Shown here piece by piece: positions 24,375-31,825 of a stretch of DNA of 64,000 nucleotides. A program made the translations under genes and the position numbers. Source of the stretch: CG1-02-35-72 sp045046885 (lineage in GTDB: Bacteria > Bacteroidota > Bacteroidia > Flavobacteriales > Flavobacteriaceae). The stretch covers positions 26,947-90,946 of the forward strand of contig JASFYX010000016.1 in assembly GCA_045046885.1 (NCBI GenBank). Direction: 5' to 3'. The notes under the pieces were generated by a model. The model ran no database searches. It had not been told where the DNA came from and saw nothing but the letters and a program-made list of their open reading frames with translations. Position 1 is the first letter of the stretch. Every line of letters starts with the position of its first letter.

Positions 24375-26060
24375 ATGAATAAAGACATCGTAGAATTACA
24401 AGAAGACGTTTCAAAATCACCACTATACAGCGAAGATTTAGCGCCTGTCCCCTCTTCAAAACGCACATGGACAAAATGGGATTTAGCAGCTATCTGGGTA
24501 GGTATGGCCGTGTGTATTCCTACTTATTTGCTGGCATCGTATATGATTAAAACGGGTCTTAGTTGGATGGAAGCCCTTTTAATTATTGGTATTGCTAACC
24601 TGATAATTACCATCCCTATGGTTTTAAATGGTCATGCAGGTGTAAAATACGGCATCCCTTTTCCTGTTATAGGTCGTGCGTCGTTTGGAACAAAAGGCAT
24701 TCATATTCCCTCAACTATCCGTGCTATTGTAGCTTGCGGTTGGTTTGGCGTAAACACATGGTTAGGCGGTATGGCCATCTATTCAATTTTTATAGCCATT
24801 TCTGGAAATAATCCTGCTGTAGGATTGTCTATTGGGCAATTTGTTGGCTTTGGTATTTTTTGGGTAATAAACATCTTTTTTATCTGGAAAGGCACAGAAA
24901 GTATTAAATGGCTAGAAGATTATGCGGCGCCTATTTTAATAATAATGGGACTTGTTTTAATAGGATGGGGTTATACAAATGCAGGTAGTTTTGGACTTGT
25001 TTTAGAACAAGGTAAACAATTAGAAAAGCCTGTAGCCGAAATAATAAGTCTAGAAAATCAATCTTTTATAACAGTTAATCCTATTACTGATAAGGACGGA
25101 AAAGTAAAGGCTAAAGATTACCAGCTTATTTTAAATGGTAAAGATTTAGGTTGGGAAAAACTAACAGCTTTTCCTATAAAAATTAACCCATTACATAAAA
25201 ATGATGCGTATCAAATTCAGTTAAAAAATGATATCTATACCTCTTCTGTAGCAAATGTTTCTACTGATATTACAAAAACTTCTTTTGGCGATAAAATATG
25301 GAGTTACCTTATTTGGTTGACAGCCATGCTGGGTTTTTGGGCAACAATGTCTTTGAGTATTGCCGATATTACGCGTTATGCTTCATCTCAAAAAGCGCAG
25401 GTTAAAGGTCAATTTATAGGATTGCCGGGGACAATGATGCTTTATTCTTTTGTGGGTATTTTTGTGACATTTGCTGCCATTATTAATTTTGATGATATTT
25501 TAATTGCTAATGACGTGCCGTGGGATCCAATAGCTTTAATAGCAAAATTCGATAATGTTTGGGTCGTTGTTATTGCGCAAATATTTATGATTATTGCTAC
25601 ATTGAGTACAAATATAGCCGCCAATGTTATTGCGCCAGCCAATGCTTTTTCTAATTTATTTCCTAAAAAAGTGAGTTTTAGAATGGGAGGCGTCATTACA
25701 GGAATCATCGGTATTTTAATATTTCCGTGGTTACTTTTAAATGAGATTCAGGGTTTACTTATTGACGTCAGTGCCATACTCGGACCCGTCTTGGCTATTT
25801 TGGTATGCGATTATTATGTCATCCGCAAAAAAGAAATCCAATTAGCTGATTTATACAAAACAGATGGCGTGTACGCTTTTGGCGGATCTGGATTTAACAA
25901 TAAAGCAATTGCATCCTTTTTAATTGGTGCCTTTATCGCCATTGGTGGTAAATGGATTCCAGCAATGCAACATTTATATGCTATTTCTTGGTTTTCTGGA
26001 TTTATAATTTCATTTGTACTGTATTACATTTTTATGCAAAAACAGATTAGAAAAGCTTGA
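24375..26060 (+). CDS. NCS1-family nucleobase:cation symporter with an extra soluble insertion
   Basis: This 561-residue membrane protein starts with the NCS1 hallmark RTWTKWDLAAIWVGMAVCIPTYLLAS and continues with PFPVIGRASFG, GWFGVNTWLGG, and FWATMSLSIADITRYASSQK. NCS1 carriers import uracil, cytosine, thymine, allantoin or hydantoins with Na+ or H+; the context points to uracil/thymine or a dihydro derivative. It is about 90 residues longer than usual because of a hydrophilic stretch at residues ~205-302, between the helices ending GLVLIGWGY and beginning KIWSYLIWLTAMLGFW. That loop reads like a small beta-rich domain. It overlaps the following symporter gene. Confidence 0.9.
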   Translation: MNKDIVELQEDVSKSPLYSEDLAPVPSSKRTWTKWDLAAIWVGMAVCIPTYLLASYMIKTGLSWMEALLIIGIANLIITIPMVLNGHAGVKYGIPFPVIGRASFGTKGIHIPSTIRAIVACGWFGVNTWLGGMAIYSIFIAISGNNPAVGLSIGQFVGFGIFWVINIFFIWKGTESIKWLEDYAAPILIIMGLVLIGWGYTNAGSFGLVLEQGKQLEKPVAEIISLENQSFITVNPITDKDGKVKAKDYQLILNGKDLGWEKLTAFPIKINPLHKNDAYQIQLKNDIYTSSVANVSTDITKTSFGDKIWSYLIWLTAMLGFWATMSLSIADITRYASSQKAQVKGQFIGLPGTMMLYSFVGIFVTFAAIINFDDILIANDVPWDPIALIAKFDNVWVVVIAQIFMIIATLSTNIAANVIAPANAFSNLFPKKVSFRMGGVITGIIGILIFPWLLLNEIQGLLIDVSAILGPVLAILVCDYYVIRKKEIQLADLYKTDGVYAFGGSGFNNKAIASFLIGAFIAIGGKWIPAMQHLYAISWFSGFIISFVLYYIFMQKQIRKA

Positions 26061-27568
26061 TAACAAAATACATCATATTATTTATCTATTTTGCCATTCT
26101 TTTTCTGATTGGTTATTTCGCTTCAAAGCGGATTAAAAATACTGAAGATTATTACGTTGGCGGTAAAAAATTAGGCTATTGGGTTGTAGCCTTTTCAGCG
26201 CGTGCTACAGGTGAATCGGCGTGGTTATTATTAGGACTTACTGGTTTGGGCGCTATGGTGGGTGTTTCGGCTTTTTGGGTGGTTTTAGGTGAAGTTTTAG
26301 GCGTGAGCATTTCGTGGTTTTTTATGGCCGAAAAATTTAAAAACTTATCCGACAAGTACAACTCAATTACCATCCCCGATTATTTGGTCAGTCGCTTTAA
26401 ATCTAAATCGAATACGCTAAGAATTGTGGCTGCTACTGCTCTATCGCTTTTTGTGATTATCTACGTCAGTGCTCAAATTGACGCTACAGGGACGGCGTTT
26501 GAATCGTTTTTGGGATGGAACTATTTTACAGGCGCCATTGTCGGATTTTTTATAGTTCTTGCTTATATTTTTTCAGGTGGATTTGTGGCTGTCGCTTGGT
26601 CAGATTTATTTCAAGGCCTCATTATGCTTATCGGATTAGTACTGTTACCCATAGTCGCTTTTTTTACAATAGATTCTAGTGTTTCAGTGACACAGGAATT
26701 GGTAAAATTAGAGCCGTCTTTTCTCAATATTTGGGGTGTCGGCGGATTTAATCTGTTAAATCTAGTCACCATTTTAGGTTTTTCTTTTATTGGTCTGGGG
26801 TTTATGGGCTCCCCCCAATTGTTTATCCGTTTTATGGCGATAAAAAATACAGCCGAGATAAAAAAAGGCAAATGGGTTGCCATAGTTTTCACTTTATTAA
26901 CAGATTCTTGTGCGGTGCTTATCGGTATTTATGGACGTTATTTGTTGACATCAGTAGGCGATAATCCTGAAGCTATTTTAGGTAATGGTGCACAAAATAT
27001 TTTACCACTTTTGGTAGAAAAAGTGATGCCTTTGGCTTTAATAGGTGTCTATATTGCAGCCGTTTTATCGGCTATTATGTCAACCATAGACTCGCTTTTG
27101 GTAATGGCATCAAGTGCTATTTCACGTGATTTTTACCAACAGATATTTAAACCACATAAATCGGAAGTAGATCTGACAAAAATAAATCGATACGTAACAC
27201 TTATAATGGCTATTTTAGCTTTGATAATCGCTATGATTGTGTCTGTCATATCGCCTACGCGGACGGTTTTCTGGTTTGTTATTTTCGGATGGTCTGGTAT
27301 TGCAGCTACTTTTTGTCCGACAATTATCATGTCTTTATTTTGGAAAAGGTTTACAGAAAAAGGCGCTATTGCCTCTATGATTACAGGCTTTTTAGCCATT
27401 CCTTTTTTTAAATTTGGGATGACCACATTAGACAGTATCGGCATTTATTTTGAAAAGTTAGGTGAACTTGGCCCCTCGTTTTTCTCGGCAATGATTGTTG
27501 GAATTCTTGTAAGTCTATTTTTACCGGATAAGAATTTAAGTAGCAAAACAGCTGATAATAGCGTGTAA
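26057..27568 (+). CDS. Sodium:solute symporter (SSS family)
   Basis: The protein has about 503 residues. The start is a TTG that overlaps the NCS1 stop as TTGA; no ATG lies near, and the first helix plus the family motif YFASKRIKNTEDYYVGGKKLGYW requires this start, so translation is probably coupled. Further SSS features are ATGESAWLLLGLTGLGAM, YIFSGGFVAVAWSDLFQG, and ILSAIMSTIDS-type Na+ site residues (here VLSAIMSTIDSLL). The closest well-known relative by motif is PutP. The substrate may be a pyrimidine breakdown product such as beta-alanine or an N-carbamoyl amino acid, by context only. Confidence 0.9.
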   Translation: MITKYIILFIYFAILFLIGYFASKRIKNTEDYYVGGKKLGYWVVAFSARATGESAWLLLGLTGLGAMVGVSAFWVVLGEVLGVSISWFFMAEKFKNLSDKYNSITIPDYLVSRFKSKSNTLRIVAATALSLFVIIYVSAQIDATGTAFESFLGWNYFTGAIVGFFIVLAYIFSGGFVAVAWSDLFQGLIMLIGLVLLPIVAFFTIDSSVSVTQELVKLEPSFLNIWGVGGFNLLNLVTILGFSFIGLGFMGSPQLFIRFMAIKNTAEIKKGKWVAIVFTLLTDSCAVLIGIYGRYLLTSVGDNPEAILGNGAQNILPLLVEKVMPLALIGVYIAAVLSAIMSTIDSLLVMASSAISRDFYQQIFKPHKSEVDLTKINRYVTLIMAILALIIAMIVSVISPTRTVFWFVIFGWSGIAATFCPTIIMSLFWKRFTEKGAIASMITGFLAIPFFKFGMTTLDSIGIYFEKLGELGPSFFSAMIVGILVSLFLPDKNLSSKTADNSV

Positions 27569-27629
27569 AACCTTGTTGAATTAAAAAATAATTGCGATAT
27601 TGAAGCCTCAAAAATTTAAGTATAAAAAT

Positions 27630-29015
27630 ATGTCAGTATTAATTAAAAATGGTCGTGTTGTAACGGCTGCGGAAAGCTATATTGCCGATGTCTATACCGA
27701 AGGTGAAAAAATTATTGCCATTGGCAAAAACCTAAATTATAAAGCCGATACCATTATTGACGCTACCGATAAATTGGTCTTTCCTGGAGGTATAGATCCG
27801 CATGTTCATCTAGATATGCCTTTTATGGGTACTTATTCTAGTGATGATTACGAAACGGGTACACGTGCGGCCTTACATGGTGGCACCACTATGGTAATTG
27901 ATTTTATACTTCAAAAGCAAGGCGATACTTTACATAATGCACTTAAAACTTGGCAACAAAAATCTATTGGTAAAGCTGTGGGCGATTATTCGTATCATAT
28001 GGCTGTAACCGATTTTAATGACGCTGTAGCAAAAGAGGTTGTACAGATGATTGAAGAGGAAGGTATTTCATCCTTTAAAACATTTATGGCTTATAAAGGC
28101 GCGTTGATGATTGACGATGGTCAGATGGTGCAATTGATGAAAGTGGTCAAAAAACACGGAGGTTTGGTAACTGTACACGCTACTAATGGCGATATGATAG
28201 ATTCTCTTATTGCTAAAAACAAAGCTGAAGGCAATATGGCACCGATATATCATTATTTATCACAACCAGAAGTAACCGAAGCTGAAGCCTCTGCCCGCTT
28301 TAGCGACATGCTAAATTATACGGATTGCCCAGGCTATATTGTACATATGACGTGTGAGGGTGCTTTAAACGCCGTGCGCAAAGCCACACAACGCAATCAG
28401 AAAGTATTTGTAGAAACATGTACACAGTATTTAATGCTAGATGCATCGCTTTACAAAGACGATTTTGAAGGTGCTAAATGGGTAATGAGTCCGCCACTTC
28501 GTGAAAAGAAAGACCGCGAAGCCTTATGGTCGGGTATCAACCAAGGTTTGGTTCAAGTTGTGGGTACAGACCACTGCCCTTTTAACTGGGAGCAAAAGAA
28601 AATGGGTAAGGATGATTTTTCTAAAATACCCAACGGCCATCCTGCTATTGAACACCGTATGGAATTTATGTACTCCGAAGGCGTAAAAACAGGCAAAATT
28701 TCATTGCCAAAATATGTTGAATTAACTTCGACAAATGCCGCTAAAATATTTGGCATGTATCCTCGAAAAGGCACTATTGCTATTGGCTCTGATGCTGATA
28801 TTGTGATTTTCGACCCTAATAAAGAACACACTATTTCTGTAAAGACACATCATATGAATTGTGATTATTCAGGATATGAAGGTCGTAAAGTAACAGGCAA
28901 AACAGAAACCGTCATTTTAAGAGGTCAAGTAGCTATAGAAAATGAGACTTGTAAATTAAAAGCGGGTCACGGACAATTTATCCCAAGAGGAAAAACCTCT
29001 AAAACGGCTATTTAG
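27630..29015 (+). CDS. hydA: Dihydropyrimidinase (D-hydantoinase family)
   Basis: The protein has 461 residues from the ATG at 27630; a TTG ten codons upstream was rejected because MSVLIKNGRVV is the normal N-terminus. It hydrolyses 5,6-dihydrouracil/dihydrothymine to N-carbamoyl-beta-amino acids. The binuclear zinc site is complete: GGIDPHVHLDMPF, the carboxylated Lys in FMAYKG, VTVHATNGD, YIVHMTCEGA, and VGTDHCPF with the catalytic Asp. Its stop codon overlaps the left terminal repeat of the S23 element by two bases. Confidence 0.96.
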   Translation: MSVLIKNGRVVTAAESYIADVYTEGEKIIAIGKNLNYKADTIIDATDKLVFPGGIDPHVHLDMPFMGTYSSDDYETGTRAALHGGTTMVIDFILQKQGDTLHNALKTWQQKSIGKAVGDYSYHMAVTDFNDAVAKEVVQMIEEEGISSFKTFMAYKGALMIDDGQMVQLMKVVKKHGGLVTVHATNGDMIDSLIAKNKAEGNMAPIYHYLSQPEVTEAEASARFSDMLNYTDCPGYIVHMTCEGALNAVRKATQRNQKVFVETCTQYLMLDASLYKDDFEGAKWVMSPPLREKKDREALWSGINQGLVQVVGTDHCPFNWEQKKMGKDDFSKIPNGHPAIEHRMEFMYSEGVKTGKISLPKYVELTSTNAAKIFGMYPRKGTIAIGSDADIVIFDPNKEHTISVKTHHMNCDYSGYEGRKVTGKTETVILRGQVAIENETCKLKAGHGQFIPRGKTSKTAI

Positions 29016-29440
29016 TTAAGAGTTACTGAATTATGAATGTAGAGTTAAAAAAAGAAAACAAAAGTATTATTGCTGATAAAGCATATGCTTTTGCTCTACA
29101 AATCATTTCAGTATATAAAGAACTAAAGAAGGAAAATGAAATTATCTTGTCAAAACAAATTCTTCGTTCTGGAACATCAATTGGTGCTAATGTAAATGAG
29201 GCTGTTTCTGCTATTTCAAAAAAAGATTTTGTTTTTAAATTAGGTATATCCTTAAAAGAGGCCCGTGAAACTAAATATTGGTTGAACTTGCTTAAAGATA
29301 GTAATTTCATTAACCAAGAAACATTTAATAAATCAAATAAAGATTGTGTTGAGTTGATAAAAATTCTCAGTAGTATTATTCTAACTACAAAACAGAGATA
29401 TTTAAACAACTCATAACTTCAAAACTAATAACTCATAACT
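29014..29440 (+). mobile_element. Putative small element: S23/IVP gene bounded by imperfect 33-bp inverted repeats
   Basis: The left end (29014-29046) and the reverse complement of the right end (29408-29440) align without gaps at about 21 of 33 positions, with identical AGTTA, GAGTTA and GAGTT blocks. The start codon of the enclosed gene (29033) lies in the left repeat and its stop codon (29414-29416) lies in the right repeat. The unit separates hydA from the beta-ureidopropionase gene in an otherwise continuous pathway locus. A solo repeat occurs at 31786-31819. No transposase is present, so movement would depend on another enzyme or on the S23 protein itself. Confidence 0.5.
29033..29416 (+). 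CDS. Four-helix-bundle protein, S23/23S-rRNA intervening sequence protein (IVP) family
   Basis: The protein has 127 residues. Helical throughout, it has the family landmarks AYAFALQIISVYKEL, SKQILRSGTSIGANVNEAVSA, DFVFKLGISLKEARETKYWL, and a final long helix. S23 proteins are encoded in intervening sequences of 23S rRNA genes and also occur alone; the Avd accessory protein of diversity-generating retroelements has the same fold and forms a basic pentamer that binds nucleic acid and reverse transcriptase. No reverse transcriptase is nearby. The function of stand-alone members is not established. Confidence 0.92.
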   Translation: MNVELKKENKSIIADKAYAFALQIISVYKELKKENEIILSKQILRSGTSIGANVNEAVSAISKKDFVFKLGISLKEARETKYWLNLLKDSNFINQETFNKSNKDCVELIKILSSIILTTKQRYLNNS

Positions 29441-29449
29441 ATTTTAATT

Positions 29450-30316
29450 ATGCCAAGAAAAGTAAAATCAGGATTAATACAAATGAGTCTTCCAATGACG
29501 GAAGGCGAAGGCAGTATCCAAGAAATTATGGATGCTATGTACAACAAACATATTCCGTATATTGAAGAGGCGGGTAAACAAGGCGTCCAAATTCTTTGTT
29601 TACAAGAAATTTTTAATACCCCTTATTTCTGTCCTAGTCAAGACAATAAATGGTATGCTACAGCCGAATCTGTTCCAGGACCTACAACAGAAAAAATGCA
29701 AGTATTGGCTAAAAAATATAATATGGTCATTATTGTGCCTGTTTACGAAAAAGAACAAGCCGGTGTATTGTATAATACGGCTGCTGTTATTGATGCCGAT
29801 GGTACCTATTTGGGTAAATACCGTAAAAATCATATTCCGCATACCACAGGATTTTGGGAAAAATACTTTTTTAAACCCGGTAATTTAGGTTATCCTGTTT
29901 TTCAAACAAAATACGCTAAAATTGGCGTGTATATTTGTTACGATCGTCATTTTCCTGATGGCGCTAGATGTCTAGGTTTAAATGGTGCTGAGATTGTTTA
30001 TAATCCTTCTGCAACCGTAGCCGGATTGAGCGAATACCTATGGAAACTGGAGCAACCTGCTCATGCTGCGGCTAATGGCTACTTTATGGGCTGTATTAAC
30101 CGCGTAGGTACAGAAAAACCTTGGAATTTAGGCGAATTTTATGGCCAATCTTACTTTGTAGATCCACGTGGACAAATATTTGCACAAGCGTCACGTGATA
30201 ATGATGAGTTATTAGTTGCCGAATTTGATTTAGATTTGATTGATGAAGTCCGTTCTACTTGGCAATTCTACAGAGATCGTCGTCCTGAAACTTATGGAAA
30301 ATTGACAGAACTTTAA
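29450..30316 (+). CDS. Beta-ureidopropionase (N-carbamoyl-beta-alanine amidohydrolase), nitrilase superfamily
   Basis: The protein has 288 residues. The nitrilase triad is visible: Glu in LCLQEIFNTPYF (about residue 48), Lys in KYRKNHIPH (about residue 126) and Cys in GVYICYDRHFPDGAR (about residue 162). PFAM-type carbon-nitrogen hydrolases with ESVPGPTTE and WKLEQPAHAAANGYF are those acting on N-carbamoyl-beta-alanine and N-carbamoylputrescine. Adjacent dihydropyrimidinase and PreTA genes favour the former, giving beta-alanine or beta-aminoisobutyrate plus ammonia and CO2. Confidence 0.92.
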   Translation: MPRKVKSGLIQMSLPMTEGEGSIQEIMDAMYNKHIPYIEEAGKQGVQILCLQEIFNTPYFCPSQDNKWYATAESVPGPTTEKMQVLAKKYNMVIIVPVYEKEQAGVLYNTAAVIDADGTYLGKYRKNHIPHTTGFWEKYFFKPGNLGYPVFQTKYAKIGVYICYDRHFPDGARCLGLNGAEIVYNPSATVAGLSEYLWKLEQPAHAAANGYFMGCINRVGTEKPWNLGEFYGQSYFVDPRGQIFAQASRDNDELLVAEFDLDLIDEVRSTWQFYRDRRPETYGKLTEL

Positions 30317-30330
30317 AATTATTAATTAGA

Positions 30331-30363
30331 ACTGAGGGCTTCACTTAAAGTGAAACCCTCAGT
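30331..30363. other. Stem-loop between the beta-ureidopropionase gene and preT
   Basis: ACTGAGGG/CCCTCAGT form an 8-bp outer stem and TTCACTT/AAGTGAA a 7-bp inner stem with one mismatch between and a 1-nt loop. No T-run follows, so it may act in mRNA processing or stability rather than termination. Confidence 0.55.
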
Positions 30364-30378
30364 ATTACGTTATCAAAT

Positions 30379-31704
30379 ATGTCACAATATAAAAGACCCA
30401 CATCCTTAGCGGAATTTAAAAAGAATTTCAAGCAGAAAAAGCCCTTGATGAACACAACCGAAGCGTATTACGAAAGTGCGCGCTGTTTGTTTTGTTACGA
30501 TGCACCTTGTGTTCAAGCTTGCCCTACACATATAGATATTCCGCTGTTTATCAAACAAATTCAGACCCAAAACACCGAAGGAGCTGCGCAAACAATTTTC
30601 GATTCCAATTGGTTAGGCAATGCTTGTGGTATTGTTTGTCCGACAGGTGTTTTATGTGAAGGAGCTTGCGTTTATAACGCACAAAATGTATTACCTGTTC
30701 AGATTGGGCGTTTACAGAATTTTGCTACAAATACAGTCATCAACAAGCAAAAAGAACTCTTTAAAATAGGTGCCGATAATGGTAAGAAAATTGCTGTTAT
30801 TGGAGCAGGTCCTGCTGGAATTGCCTGTGCTTGTGAACTCCGCACATTGGGCTTTGATGTAAGCATTTATGAAGCTAAAGATAAGCCCTCCGGATTAAGT
30901 GTTCACGGTATTGCTCCTTATAAAATTACCAATGAAGAAGTGCTTAAAGAAATTGACTATTTGCAAAAACAATTAGAATTTAAAATTCTTTATAAATCGC
31001 CTATAACATCAAAGGAACAGCTTAAAAACTTAGAAAATGAATTCGACGCTATTTTTTTAGGTGTCGGACTTGGTAAAACCGGCGGTTTAGAAATAGATGG
31101 TGAAGATAAAAAAGGTGTCGTAGGGGCGGTTGAATTTATAGAAGAATTACGATCCAAACATCATAAAACAAAAGTACCCAATAAGGTTGTTGTACTAGGC
31201 GGTGGTAATACTGCTATGGATGCCGCTTCTGAAGTCGCTAGAATGGGAGCTCGAAAAACCGTTTTAGCCTATAGAAATAGTAAAGAAAAAATGAAAGCCT
31301 ACGGATTTGAATACGATTTAGCTATTAGCGCTGGGGTTGATAGTCTGTTTAATGTGTCGCCAATTGCCATTGTGGGTAAAAATAAAGTTGAAGGTGTTAG
31401 ATTCAGCAAGACAAAAATGGTTGACGGCGTTTTACAACCAGATAAAGCAAATACTTTTGTTGTACGTTGCGATATGGTGATTAAAGCCACAGGACAAGCC
31501 AAGCAAGGTTCTTTTTACAATTTGATAGATAATCTTGAAATTGACAATAAAACACGACTTGTAGTTGATGCTGAAACGAATCAAACAAGTAATCCGAAGT
31601 ATTTTGCAGGAGGCGACGCCGTCAATGGAGGTGCCGAAGTAGTTAATGCGGCTTACGATGGAAAAATGGCAGCACAGGGAATACATCACTGGCTGAATAA
31701 GTAG
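30379..31704 (+). CDS. preT: NAD-dependent dihydropyrimidine dehydrogenase, PreT subunit
   Basis: The protein has 441 residues. The N-terminal Cys-rich domain (ARCLFCYDAPCVQACPTHIDIP, then NACGIVCPTGVLCEGACV) ligates 4Fe-4S clusters as in the glutamate synthase beta subunit family. An FAD site GAGPAGIACACEL follows at ~136-148 and an NAD site VVLGGGNTAMDAA at ~274-286. With PreA it reduces uracil and thymine to the 5,6-dihydro forms using NADH. It precedes preA, separated by a palindrome and a repeat tract. Confidence 0.94.
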   Translation: MSQYKRPTSLAEFKKNFKQKKPLMNTTEAYYESARCLFCYDAPCVQACPTHIDIPLFIKQIQTQNTEGAAQTIFDSNWLGNACGIVCPTGVLCEGACVYNAQNVLPVQIGRLQNFATNTVINKQKELFKIGADNGKKIAVIGAGPAGIACACELRTLGFDVSIYEAKDKPSGLSVHGIAPYKITNEEVLKEIDYLQKQLEFKILYKSPITSKEQLKNLENEFDAIFLGVGLGKTGGLEIDGEDKKGVVGAVEFIEELRSKHHKTKVPNKVVVLGGGNTAMDAASEVARMGARKTVLAYRNSKEKMKAYGFEYDLAISAGVDSLFNVSPIAIVGKNKVEGVRFSKTKMVDGVLQPDKANTFVVRCDMVIKATGQAKQGSFYNLIDNLEIDNKTRLVVDAETNQTSNPKYFAGGDAVNGGAEVVNAAYDGKMAAQGIHHWLNK

Positions 31705-31708
31705 GCAG

Positions 31709-31726
31709 TCCCGATAGCTATCGGGA
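31709..31726. repeat. Perfect 18-bp palindrome
   Basis: TCCCGATAGCTATCGGGA is a perfect 18-bp palindrome five bases after the preT stop. A shorter relative, CCCGAAATTTCGGG, occurs at 50067-50080 inside a TGTCACCCTGAGC repeat unit. Confidence 0.8.
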
Positions 31727-31785
31727 TCGGTAGTCAGTAGTAGTAAAAAAATAAATAATTTAAGCTCTGAATTGGGAGTAAAAAT

Positions 31786-31819
31786 AACTCATAACTCATA
31801 ACCTTATAACTCATAACTT
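31786..31819. repeat. Solo copy of the AACTCATAACT terminal repeat
   Basis: AACTCATAACTCATAACCTT followed by ATAACTCATAACTT directly precedes preA. It matches the right terminal repeat of the S23 element at 29408-29440 in orientation and phrase (AACTCATAACT twice), but no S23 gene accompanies it. Confidence 0.6.
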
Positions 31820-31825
31820 ATTAAA

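Noticed and set aside
29023..29409. A 128-codon minus-strand frame covering the S23 gene almost exactly
   Set aside because: It is the mirror of the S23 gene, has no family motifs, and its composition is that of antisense to a helical Lys/Glu-rich protein.
29033..29416. A diversity-generating retroelement based on the Avd-like fold
   Set aside because: No reverse transcriptase and no template/variable repeat pair are found within the surrounding 10 kb.
29532..29888. A 118-codon plus-strand frame inside the beta-ureidopropionase gene
   Set aside because: It lies wholly in another frame of a gene with a complete nitrilase triad and shows no independent motif.
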